NCBI GenBank assembly: GCA_964580525.1
Contig: CAZOKN010000038.1
Location: forward strand, 1-17,914
Length of the DNA stretch: 17,914 nucleotides
Direction of reading: 5' to 3'
Origin: CAZOKN01 sp964580525
GTDB lineage: Bacteria > Pseudomonadota > Alphaproteobacteria > Rickettsiales > UBA6187
How positions within the stretch are numbered: the first letter of the stretch is position 1; each line of letters starts with the position of its first letter. Below are positions 1 through 7,460 of the stretch, in pieces. The translations under genes were made by a program, and so were the position numbers. Below the pieces are notes generated by a model. The model saw nothing but the letters and a program-made list of their open reading frames with translations, ran no database searches and was not told the origin of the DNA.

Positions 1-693
<693 letters not shown>

Positions 694-713
694 ATAAGTG
701 TAGGTATTTAGTT

Positions 714-746
714 GTTAGGTGGGGATAAGAAATTTTCCTGCCTAAC
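714..746 (+). other. Stem-loop in the atpD-atpC intergenic region
   Basis: The arms 714-725 and 735-746 pair over 12 positions, three of them G-U, around a 9-nt loop. The outer six pairs (GTTAGG with CCTAAC) are perfect. No T-run follows, so this is not a standard intrinsic terminator. It may be an mRNA-processing or stabilising hairpin that sets the atpD:atpC ratio. This is inferred by eye. Confidence 0.5.
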
Positions 747-781
747 CATCTACAAGACACTAAAACCCAAGGATTTTTATT

Positions 782-1099
782 ATGGCAAAAGTTAATGTTG
801 AATTAGTAGCTCCTGAGAAGTTGGTTTTATCCAATGAAGCCGATATGGTTGTTGTGCCTGGAGCAGAAGGAGATTTTGGTGTTTTGTACAACCACGCACC
901 TATGATTTCAACATTAAGACCTGGTGTTGTAAGAATTTCTGGTTCTGAAGATGATAAAAATATTTTTGTATCAAGTGGCTTTATAGAAGTAACTGGTGAA
1001 CGTTGCACAATTCTTGCTAGTGATGCTACTGATCTTGCTACAATTAGCCAAGAAGAAGCTGATAAGCTTATTGCAAAGGCTAATACTGCTGCAGAATAG
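782..1099 (+). CDS. atpC: ATP synthase F1 subunit epsilon (short form)
   Basis: Central-stalk epsilon subunit, which couples F1 to the c-ring. The 105 residues cover the N-terminal beta-sandwich, with the typical PGAEGDFGVLYNHAP stretch (about 27-41) and then GVVRI and FVSSGFIEV. The protein stops after one short helix (SQEEADKLIAKANTAAE). The family is usually about 130-140 residues and ends in a two-helix C-terminal domain that can inhibit ATP hydrolysis; most of that is absent here. The ATG start is supported by AAGGA at 769-773, eight bases upstream. It lies 88 bp after atpD, in the usual atpD-atpC order. It ends seven bases before the convergent gene at 1107. Confidence 0.93.
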   Translation: MAKVNVELVAPEKLVLSNEADMVVVPGAEGDFGVLYNHAPMISTLRPGVVRISGSEDDKNIFVSSGFIEVTGERCTILASDATDLATISQEEADKLIAKANTAAE

Positions 1100-1106
1100 T
1101 TTTCCT

Positions 1107-2564
1107 TTATTTAGGAACAAATACAGCTGAGTTTTCGTCAGAAAATATCATTTTCCATTTATCGTGATGACTTCCTAATTCGTAAGTTTGGTAGAAGGTG
1201 TGTTTTTTATCTACCACTACGACATCTATGTCGTATTTTTTTATTATATACTCCCAACCTGGTTTTAGCTCTGTAAATGCAATTACATCTTTTAGCTGTT
1301 CTTCCGAATAGGCTGTGCCGGCGCGACCATCAGTGAATATCTTTATTTTACCATCGCTTAAATATATAAGATGTCCGCCTATATTATAGCTGTTCAAAAT
1401 TTTCTTATCAGCTAGGTTTTTTAAAATATATTCAGTAGTTTTTATTGGTAGGGTCTTTTCGTCTAAAATAGGTTTCTCTTTGAGAAAGATATTTTGCGAC
1501 TGTGCTGTAGAAAATAAAGCAGTTATTGTAAAGGCCATCAAAGCAAAAGCGCGGCGTAATTTGGGAGTATCAAGTTCAGGGAATGGTGATGGTTTACCTA
1601 TTTTTCCAAGATGATAAGCCAGATATGGTGCACCCAAGATAGCAAAAAACATAAAATATCTTTTTGACCACATAGCTGCGATTAGCCATAGAAACGCCAA
1701 TATCTTATCAGCGAGAGGAATGTTGTTATCGCGTGAATTGGACACAAAAAGAAACACGAGAAGTGCTAAAGTTTGTCCAGTGTTGGTAGAAAATAGCATT
1801 GGGTGCCATTCGTTTATATAAATGCTTATAGCACTATTTAAAGTTCGCAAAGTTGCATCAATTATACCGAAGCCATAAGGATTTATAAAAATCGCCAGAC
1901 TGCATAATAAACCACAAATGATTAAAAATAATATCCAGTCTTTTTGCTTATTAACATATGCTTCAAATATATAAACTGCGCCAATTATAAAAGCTGCTAG
2001 AAAAGCACCATGGGTGTTAACCCATACAACCATAAGTGCGGGAAGGGTAAAGTATAAATATTTTCTGGCGTTTTTATTGGCACGACTTTTATTTAAAAAA
2101 TATGAAAATGATATGGCCATAAATGCAGAAATAATCTGTGGCCGTAATGAAATAAAATCCCAAATTACAAAAAGGACTATAACCATCGTAGCGCAGATTG
2201 CGTGTTCTTTAAATTCTTTGCGATTTAATAAAGTTTGGCAGAGTAATCCCATGCTCAAAGCATAAAGGATAATATAAAATGCTCGCAACCCTGATAGACC
2301 AAAAGTCTGATTTATATAGCTTAAAGCTATATCCCATAACCAGGAAATGTTATACCATTTTTGCGTTTTTTCAAGAAATGACCACGAATCATAAGTTGGT
2401 ATGCTACCAAGAGAGAGAATTAAATCGCCACTTTTTATATGCCAGCCGACATCAGGATCGTTAAAAAAAGGTAAGACATTAAAATAATAAAAAACGAATG
2501 AGACAAGAAAAGTCCCAGAGACTAATGGATGAGGAAATATATTGCTTATACGGAAATTACTCAT
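1107..2564 (-). CDS. Multi-pass membrane protein, GT-C glycosyltransferase-like
   Basis: A 485-aa integral membrane protein with many hydrophobic segments. After the first membrane helix comes an acidic loop, NDPDVGWHIKSG (residues 35-46), followed by IPTYDSWSF (55-63). This arrangement is typical of GT-C-fold glycosyltransferases, whose first periplasmic loop carries the catalytic Asp. The last 120 or so residues appear soluble and include GGHLIYL and IFTDGRAG, resembling the periplasmic tail of bacterial GT-C-like proteins. Such enzymes move sugars from polyprenyl-phosphate carriers onto envelope acceptors. The ATG overlaps the stop of the GT2 gene by 8 bp (2557-2564), implying coupled translation. 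The fold assignment is reasonable; donor and acceptor are unknown. Confidence 0.7.
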   Translation of the reverse strand: MSNFRISNIFPHPLVSGTFLVSFVFYYFNVLPFFNDPDVGWHIKSGDLILSLGSIPTYDSWSFLEKTQKWYNISWLWDIALSYINQTFGLSGLRAFYIILYALSMGLLCQTLLNRKEFKEHAICATMVIVLFVIWDFISLRPQIISAFMAISFSYFLNKSRANKNARKYLYFTLPALMVVWVNTHGAFLAAFIIGAVYIFEAYVNKQKDWILFLIICGLLCSLAIFINPYGFGIIDATLRTLNSAISIYINEWHPMLFSTNTGQTLALLVFLFVSNSRDNNIPLADKILAFLWLIAAMWSKRYFMFFAILGAPYLAYHLGKIGKPSPFPELDTPKLRRAFALMAFTITALFSTAQSQNIFLKEKPILDEKTLPIKTTEYILKNLADKKILNSYNIGGHLIYLSDGKIKIFTDGRAGTAYSEEQLKDVIAFTELKPGWEYIIKKYDIDVVVVDKKHTFYQTYELGSHHDKWKMIFSDENSAVFVPK

Positions 2565-3519
2565 CTATTAACCCAATCAATTCTTCTATAACATAAACTG
2601 GACGATTTTTGGTTTCTTTATATATTCGTGCAACATATTCACCAATAACACCAAGACTTATAAGCTGGATGCCACCGATAAATAATATCGTTACCATTAA
2701 AGAGGCATAACCCGGCACATCAGCGCCCATAACAAGTGTTCTTACAATAAGGAAAGCAGAGTATGCAAGGGCAAGTAATGAAATTAAGGAGCCGATATAT
2801 GTCCATATTTTTAAAGGTAAAGTGCTGAATGAAAAAATTCCATCAAGGGCAAATTGCCATAATTTCCAATAATTCCAGGAAGTTTTACCTTTAGTTCTTT
2901 GCGGTCTTTCAAAATATATATGTGTTGTTTTAAATCCCGGCCATGTCAATAAACCCTTCATGAAACGGGTTTTTTCCGGCATGGATTTTACGATATCGAT
3001 TACTTTGCGATCAATAAGTCGGAAATCACCTGTGTTCTCAGGGATTTTTATTTTTGAGATATTTGCTATTACCTTGTAGAAAGCAGAAGCGGTATAGCTT
3101 TTTAAGATACCTTCTTCGTTTCTGCTTTTACGTGTTGCCAAAACAACTTTATATCCCTCTTCCCATTTTTTTATCATTTCTGGAATTAGCTCAGGTGGAT
3201 CTTGTAAATCAGAATCTATAGGTATTGCGGCTAGACCAGAACAGAATCCTAATCCTGCAGTCAATGCGGCTTCTTTACCAAAATTTCTTGAAAAACTTAT
3301 GATTTTAATTCTGGCATTAATTTTATTATATTCGTGTAATTTTTCTAAAGTAGAATCGCGGCTGCAATCGTTTATCGCTATAATTTCCCACGATTTTTTT
3401 GTGTTTTCGAGAATAGGTAATATTCTTTTAAAAAAGTCGTCAATACAATCGGCTTCATTATACATTGGGACAATGATAGAAATGTCAATTTTGGCAGTTT
3501 TATTTTTACTTTTTGCCAT
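2557..3519 (-). CDS. GT2 polyprenyl-phosphate glycosyltransferase (GtrB/DPM1/ArnC type)
   Basis: Expected to transfer a sugar from a nucleotide-sugar to undecaprenyl phosphate on the inner face of the cytoplasmic membrane. The GT-A domain starts with ISIIVPMYNE (13-22), has AINDCSRDST (48-57) and a DSD-x-QDPPE metal and catalytic block (D102, D104, D107), and ends with ERPQRTKGKTSW (204-215). Two C-terminal membrane helices (about 238-262 and 274-296) match GtrB-like enzymes. The 320-aa length is normal. The ATG lies 14 bp inside the end of aroQ, and the stop overlaps the downstream membrane protein by 8 bp, so three genes read as one transcript. Its lipid-linked sugar is a plausible donor for one or both GT-C proteins in this window. 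The sugar cannot be predicted. Confidence 0.88.
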   Translation of the reverse strand: MAKSKNKTAKIDISIIVPMYNEADCIDDFFKRILPILENTKKSWEIIAINDCSRDSTLEKLHEYNKINARIKIISFSRNFGKEAALTAGLGFCSGLAAIPIDSDLQDPPELIPEMIKKWEEGYKVVLATRKSRNEEGILKSYTASAFYKVIANISKIKIPENTGDFRLIDRKVIDIVKSMPEKTRFMKGLLTWPGFKTTHIYFERPQRTKGKTSWNYWKLWQFALDGIFSFSTLPLKIWTYIGSLISLLALAYSAFLIVRTLVMGADVPGYASLMVTILFIGGIQLISLGVIGEYVARIYKETKNRPVYVIEELIGLIDE

Positions 3520-3943
3520 GGCTTATAGCCTCCAAGGCCAAAACATATCCCTGACTACCAAGGCCACAAATCATGCCTTGTGCTATATCAGAAATAAAAG
3601 AATGATGGCGAAAATCTTCGCGTTTAAAAATATTTGAAATATGAACTTCAATTATTGGTAAGCCTGCAATTAACAGGGCATCGCGAATAGCAACAGAAGT
3701 GTGAGTATAAGCTCCGGCGTTTATTATGATGCCGCTAGCGGTTTTTTTAGATTCCTGAATCCAGCCAACCATTTCGCTTTCGCTGTTACTTTGGCGGAAA
3801 TCGCAGGATAATCCTAGAGTTTTTGCTTTTTTCTCGCATAATTTCTGAATATCTGCCAATGTTTCACGGCCATATATCTCAGGCTCCCTGGTGCCAAGCA
3901 TATTAAGGTTAGGACCATTTAGGATAAGTATTTTTTTAGCCAT
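3506..3943 (-). CDS. aroQ: Type II 3-dehydroquinate dehydratase
   Basis: Converts 3-dehydroquinate to 3-dehydroshikimate in the cytoplasm (shikimate pathway). The 145-aa length is typical of the dodecameric type II enzyme. Visible signatures are LNGPNLNMLGTREPEIYG (8-25), with catalytic R19 and Y24; INAGAYTHTS (74-83), with N75; and EVHISN (99-104), with catalytic H101 followed by R108. ATG at 3943 is the only start that retains the full N-terminal strand. It is the first gene of a minus-strand operon and overlaps the GT2 gene by 14 bp. In many alphaproteobacteria aroQ precedes accB-accC; here it is linked to envelope glycosyltransferases instead. Confidence 0.96.
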   Translation of the reverse strand: MAKKILILNGPNLNMLGTREPEIYGRETLADIQKLCEKKAKTLGLSCDFRQSNSESEMVGWIQESKKTASGIIINAGAYTHTSVAIRDALLIAGLPIIEVHISNIFKREDFRHHSFISDIAQGMICGLGSQGYVLALEAISHGKK

Positions 3944-3966
3944 TGAATTAACCCACTTTTTTGAGT

Positions 3967-3995
3967 ATTACAAGATTCGATAACAGATATAACAA
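3967..3995 (-). promoter_or_regulatory. Predicted sigma70-type promoter for aroQ-GT2-membrane protein operon
   Basis: On the minus strand, TTGTTA (3990-3995) is separated by 17 bp from TGTAAT (3967-3972). The predicted start is near 3960, giving a leader of roughly 17 nt before the aroQ ATG. It interleaves with the thiS promoter on the other strand. Inferred by eye from consensus. Confidence 0.45.
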
Positions 3996-4004
3996 CAGTA
4001 TAAT
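3976..4004 (+). promoter_or_regulatory. Predicted promoter for thiS-thiG-GT39-PAP2 operon
   Basis: A consensus TATAAT at 3999-4004 lies 17 bp after a weak -35 (TTCGAT, 3976-3981). Transcription would start near 4011, only about 11 nt before the thiS start. That leaves no room for a TPP riboswitch. The elements overlap the divergent aroQ promoter, so the two operons may compete for polymerase. Confidence 0.45.
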
Positions 4005-4021
4005 ATCATTGTACGAGTATT

Positions 4022-4228
4022 TTGGAAGTGAAAGTAACAATTAACGGGAAAGAGCACGTTTTTACTAGAGAGCTATCTATTAGCGCCCTTGTGAGAGAAT
4101 TGCGGATAGATGTAAAAAAGGTTGCTATAGAGAAAAACCTTAGCATAATTCCTTATTCGGAATATGAAAATATGATGCTAAATGAAGGGGATAACCTTGA
4201 GATTGTTAGCTTTATCGGGGGTGGATGA
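4022..4228 (+). CDS. thiS: Sulfur carrier protein ThiS
   Basis: A 68-aa ubiquitin-like protein that carries sulfur as a C-terminal thiocarboxylate for thiazole formation in thiamine synthesis. It begins with a beta-strand plus INGKEH, has the spaced VAIEKN and EYENMMLNEGDNLEIVSFI core, and ends in Gly-Gly-Gly, the site of adenylation and thiocarboxylation. No ATG is available: the start is TTG at 4022 or possibly GTG at 4028, both of which preserve the ThiS N-terminal strand. The ribosome-binding site is weak. The stop overlaps the probable start of thiG by 8 bp, the normal thiS-thiG pairing. No TPP riboswitch is visible upstream. Confidence 0.9.
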   Translation: MEVKVTINGKEHVFTRELSISALVRELRIDVKKVAIEKNLSIIPYSEYENMMLNEGDNLEIVSFIGGG

Positions 4229-5030
4229 TTTGAAAGATATTGTTGAAAATGGCAATAAGGAAGATGAATTTATAATTGCAGGCAGGAAGTTTTCTTCCAG
4301 GCTTTTAGTTGGTACTGGCCGTTATAAGAATTTTTCTGAAACTAAGAAAGTTGTAGAAGCTAGTGGTGCTGAAATAGTGACGGTTTCTTTGCGTAGAATG
4401 GATATTCTTTCTGATAGTAAAGAATCAATACAGGATTACATCGACCCTAAAAAATACACTTATTTACCAAACTCTGCGGGTTGCTATAGTGCTGATGAAG
4501 CAATTAGGACTTTGCGATTGGCAAGGGCAGCGGGCGGATGGAGTTTGGTTAAGTTAGAAGTTATTGGTGATAAAAACAGTCTTTATCCTGATATGATGGA
4601 AACAATAAAAGCTACGGAAATTCTAGTTAAAGAAGGGTTTGACGTAATGGTTTATTGTACGGATGATCCTATATTTTGCAAACGCTTAGAAGAAATAGGC
4701 TGTGCTGCTATAATGCCTCTTGCTGCGCCTATAGGATCTGGTTTAGGTATACAAAATCCTTTAAATATAAAAATTATAATCGACCAGGCAAAAATACCAG
4801 TTTTGGTTGATGCTGGGGTTGGAACAGCATCTGATGCTGCTATTGCTATGGAATTGGGCTGTGATGGTGTGTTGATGAATACGGCTATTGCAGAGGCGCA
4901 AAATCCTGTTCTAATGGCAGAAGCTATGAAATTAGCAGTGAAATCAGGCAGACTTGCATATAGGGCAGGCAGAATGCCGAAGCGTCAATATGCCACTGCT
5001 TCTTCACCAATAGATGGGGTTGTAAAATGA
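4221..5030 (+). CDS. thiG: Thiazole synthase ThiG
   Basis: Builds the thiazole phosphate of thiamine from 1-deoxyxylulose 5-phosphate, dehydroglycine and ThiS-thiocarboxylate; a cytoplasmic TIM-barrel. Markers are FSSRLLVGTGRY, the SLVKLEVIGD segment with the Schiff-base lysine (K111 from this start), IMPLAAPIGSGLGIQNP, VLVDAGVGTASDAAIAMELGCDGVLMNTAIA and the end MPKRQYATASSP. I chose GTG at 4221, giving 269 aa and an 8-bp overlap with thiS. TTG at 4230 is also possible. ATG at 4182 would add residues that only re-read thiS in another frame, and the family needs none of them. The TGA overlaps the next ATG by 4 bp. Confidence 0.94.
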   Translation: MDDLKDIVENGNKEDEFIIAGRKFSSRLLVGTGRYKNFSETKKVVEASGAEIVTVSLRRMDILSDSKESIQDYIDPKKYTYLPNSAGCYSADEAIRTLRLARAAGGWSLVKLEVIGDKNSLYPDMMETIKATEILVKEGFDVMVYCTDDPIFCKRLEEIGCAAIMPLAAPIGSGLGIQNPLNIKIIIDQAKIPVLVDAGVGTASDAAIAMELGCDGVLMNTAIAEAQNPVLMAEAMKLAVKSGRLAYRAGRMPKRQYATASSPIDGVVK

Positions 5031-6547
5031 GAAAAGCCAAGGTTATAGAGGCCAATAATTTTACGATATGTTTTCTGATAATAGCGCTGATAACGTCTTT
5101 GAAGATTTATTATCTGAGCCTTAATCAGTTTAATTTATTTTTTGATGAAGCGCAGTATTGGTCATGGTCGAAAACTTTTGCTTTGGGTTATTATTCTAAG
5201 CCGCCAATGGTTGCATGGCTGATTAACTTAACTACTAGTCTGTGTGGTGAGGATGAATTTTGTGTTAGGCTAAGTTCACCAATTGTTCATGCTATAACTT
5301 CTATAGTTATATATTTTATCGCCAAAGAACTTTATGATCGCAAAGTTGCCATCTATAGCGCAATTACATATCTGACTCTTCCAGCTGTTACCGTATCTTC
5401 GGCTATAATTTCTACAGATCCGTCTCTGCTGATGTTTTGGGCATTTGCGACGTTATGTTTTATTAAAGCAATAAAGTATGAAAATTTGTTTTGGTGGGTT
5501 TTTGCAGGGATTTTTGGTGGTCTTGGTATGCTCAGCAAATATAATATGCTGATATTTCTTGTTTCAACTTTTTTATATCTGGCGGCATCCCAGGCTCATA
5601 GAAAAGTATTTAAATCATTCGGGCTTTGGCTTTGCTTATCGATAGCGGGACTGGTTTTCTTGCCAAATGTTGTGTGGAATTTGCAAAATGGCTTTGTTAG
5701 TTTTGGTCATACAAAAGATAATGCAGATATTGCAGGATTTGCAATTCATCCAGATAATATGCTGTCCTTTTTAGGAGCGCAGCTTGGGGTATTTGGACCT
5801 ATTTTATTTTCTTCACTGATATATCTAATTGTTCGTATAAATAGATTGTGGCAGCGCGAAGAAGGAAAAATGCTGATTATTTATATACTTCCGATGCTTT
5901 TAGCTATAACAGGAATCAGCTTGCTTTCCCGTGCGCATGCAAATTGGGCAGCTCCTATATATGTTCCGGCAACGGTTTTAGTGGTTGGTTGGATGATAAG
6001 AAGCAATAGAGAAAAGCTTTTATATGCTTCATTAGCTTTGCATATTTTTATTGCTGTTGTTGTGGCTAATTTTAATTTTATAACAAAAATCCCATCTATT
6101 AGCCTTTCAGGTATAAAAACCAATATTTCTGAAGGAAAAATTAAAGATCCATTTAAACGTCTACGGGGATGGAAAGAGCTTGGAGAAGGCGTTACTATGA
6201 TGCTTAATTCTTATCCTGATGCTCAGCTTTTAACAGATAGCAGAAAGATACATTCTGAACTTTTATATTATGTTAATCCACATCCTTTTGATGCAATCAA
6301 GTGGAATCCTACTGGTAGAAGAGGGGATCATTTTGAGATGATGACAGACATAAATAAAACCGAAAAGAAAAATTTTATTTTCGTAACTACAGCATCATCA
6401 ATTACTGGAATGGAATCGTATTTTGAAGAGAGTATGAAAGTTGGGAATATTTCGGTATCACCTTATGAGGATGCACCTATAGATTATTACATCTATTATC
6501 TGATAGGGTTTAAAGGGTACGGGCAGGCCGATGTTAAACCAGAATAG
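5027..6547 (+). CDS. GT39/ArnT-family membrane glycosyltransferase
   Basis: A 506-aa multi-pass protein expected to transfer a sugar from a polyprenyl-phosphate donor to lipid A, another lipid or protein on the periplasmic side. The first external loop has the PMT-type block FDEAQYWSW (39-47; D40, E41) followed by GYYSKPPMVAWL (54-65). The second conserved site IISTDPSLLMFW (128-138) carries Asp131. About ten hydrophobic segments precede a soluble tail from about residue 350. The layout resembles ArnT (about 550 aa) and RgtB-like enzymes. It is linked to thiG by a 4-bp ATGA overlap and to the PAP2 gene by 17 bp, so it belongs to the same transcript. It may use the lipid-linked sugar of the divergent GT2 gene. 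Substrate unknown. Confidence 0.82.
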   Translation: MRKAKVIEANNFTICFLIIALITSLKIYYLSLNQFNLFFDEAQYWSWSKTFALGYYSKPPMVAWLINLTTSLCGEDEFCVRLSSPIVHAITSIVIYFIAKELYDRKVAIYSAITYLTLPAVTVSSAIISTDPSLLMFWAFATLCFIKAIKYENLFWWVFAGIFGGLGMLSKYNMLIFLVSTFLYLAASQAHRKVFKSFGLWLCLSIAGLVFLPNVVWNLQNGFVSFGHTKDNADIAGFAIHPDNMLSFLGAQLGVFGPILFSSLIYLIVRINRLWQREEGKMLIIYILPMLLAITGISLLSRAHANWAAPIYVPATVLVVGWMIRSNREKLLYASLALHIFIAVVVANFNFITKIPSISLSGIKTNISEGKIKDPFKRLRGWKELGEGVTMMLNSYPDAQLLTDSRKIHSELLYYVNPHPFDAIKWNPTGRRGDHFEMMTDINKTEKKNFIFVTTASSITGMESYFEESMKVGNISVSPYEDAPIDYYIYYLIGFKGYGQADVKPE

Positions 6548-7250
6548 TTTTATCCTTAAAAATAAGCCTATTTTTTCGTTTATTTGTCTAGCTTCTATTG
6601 TGGGCGTTGTATTATTTTTATTTCCTGAAATTGATCTTAAAATATCAGGAATATTCTTTTCGCCCGAAAGAAAATCTTTTCTGGGCGATGATCCAATTCT
6701 TAATTTTTTGCATAACTCTGTTTACTACATAACAATATGCTTAGCAGTTCTATGGATTTTTCTGCTTGTACTTAATGTGTTGAAGGGAAGAGAGTTTTTT
6801 GGCCTTGATAAAATAAGACTTGTTTATCTTATAGCAGCTTTGATTGTTGGTCCTGGACTTGTGGTTAATTTTATCTTTAAAGACCATTGGGGTAGAGCGA
6901 GGCCGAGTCAGATAGAAGAATTTGGTGGTACAAAAAAATTTACGCCACCTTTTGTAATTGCAGATCAATGTGAATCTAACTGTTCTTTTGTGTCTGGTGA
7001 TCCATCTGTGGGTTTCTACTTTTTTGCTATAGCTCTTGCTATTCCTAAGAGGCAAAAGCTCTTTACTATCTCATCTTTAGCTTTAGGAGGTTTGTTTGGT
7101 TCTGCGCGCATTATGATGGGGGCACATTTTTTCAGTGATGTAATCTTCTCGGGGGTTTTTACTTTTTTTAGTTGTTATTTGCTGCATGTGGCGATGATGA
7201 AATGGTGCCGCCAAGATGAATCGAACATCCGACCCCGTCATTACCAATGA
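6531..7250 (+). CDS. PAP2-family phosphatase with SGD in place of SGH
   Basis: A membrane phosphatase of the type 2 phosphatidic acid phosphatase superfamily, which includes lipid A phosphatases and undecaprenyl-pyrophosphate phosphatases. Motif 1 is K117-x6-R124-P125. Motif 2 reads CSFVSGDPSVGF, with D157 where most members have the PSGH histidine. Motif 3 is R193-x5-H199-x3-D203, with the catalytic His and its Asp partner. Four or more hydrophobic helices are visible in 239 aa. The start overlaps the GT39 stop by 17 bp. The last 15 residues (225-239, WCRQDESNIRPRHYQ) are encoded by the strand opposite a tRNA-Thr gene, so the C-terminus is probably not an evolved protein sequence. Context suggests envelope-lipid dephosphorylation; the substrate is not known. 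Confidence 0.85.
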   Translation: MLNQNSFILKNKPIFSFICLASIVGVVLFLFPEIDLKISGIFFSPERKSFLGDDPILNFLHNSVYYITICLAVLWIFLLVLNVLKGREFFGLDKIRLVYLIAALIVGPGLVVNFIFKDHWGRARPSQIEEFGGTKKFTPPFVIADQCESNCSFVSGDPSVGFYFFAIALAIPKRQKLFTISSLALGGLFGSARIMMGAHFFSDVIFSGVFTFFSCYLLHVAMMKWCRQDESNIRPRHYQ

Positions 7251-7277
7251 CGTGCTCTACCCCTGAGCTATGACGGC
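7203..7277 (-). tRNA. tRNA-Thr (anticodon GGU)
   Basis: Read on the minus strand, 5' GCCGTCA pairs with TGGCGGC 3' over seven positions (one G-U), followed by discriminator A and an encoded CCA (7203-7205). The D arm contains AGCTCAGGGGTAGAGC. The anticodon arm is CGTCA-TTGGTAA-TGACG, giving anticodon GGT. The T loop reads TTCGATT. The 75-nt length including CCA is normal. The 3' half lies antisense to the last 48 bp of the PAP2 reading frame. Confidence 0.95.
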
Positions 7278-7281
7278 ACAA

Positions 7282-7310
7282 TTGACGAGGGCGGGAACCT
7301 GCCATATAAA
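7282..7310 (+). promoter_or_regulatory. Predicted sigma70-type promoter reading away from tRNA-Thr
   Basis: TTGACG (7282-7287), a 17-bp spacer and TATAAA (7305-7310) give a near-consensus promoter on the plus strand. It begins five bases outside the tRNA 5' end and points towards the 48-aa ORF, with a predicted start near 7317. That would leave about 140 nt untranslated, enough for a small RNA or regulatory leader. No RNA family is recognised. Confidence 0.5.
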
Positions 7311-7420
7311 GGGATTTATATCAAGAGTTTTATGCAGGATTCTTTATTTTTGGGACTTGGCTGGCTGTGATTGTCTCGGATAAAGATAAGTTGAAACGAC
7401 TGATAGATTGCTTAAAAGCC

Positions 7421-7448
7421 TTGATATCCAAACTTTAAAACATATTAA
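7421..7448 (+). promoter_or_regulatory. Second predicted promoter directly upstream of the 48-aa ORF
   Basis: TTGATA (7421-7426), a 16-bp spacer and TATTAA (7443-7448). The predicted start near 7455 is only about six bases before ATG at 7461. The message would be almost leaderless, which fits the lack of a Shine-Dalgarno sequence there. Confidence 0.35.
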
Positions 7449-7460
7449 TGCGTATATCTT

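Noticed and set aside
3944..4021. TPP riboswitch before thiS
   Set aside because: The predicted leader is about 11 nt and no THI-box-like sequence is visible.
4182..4220. ATG start giving a longer ThiG
   Set aside because: It overlaps thiS by 47 bp and adds residues not needed by the family; GTG 4221 fits the 8-bp overlap style seen in this region.
7203..7306. Minus-strand ORF starting near 7306 and reading through the tRNA
   Set aside because: It is a translation of the tRNA gene with no protein-like features.
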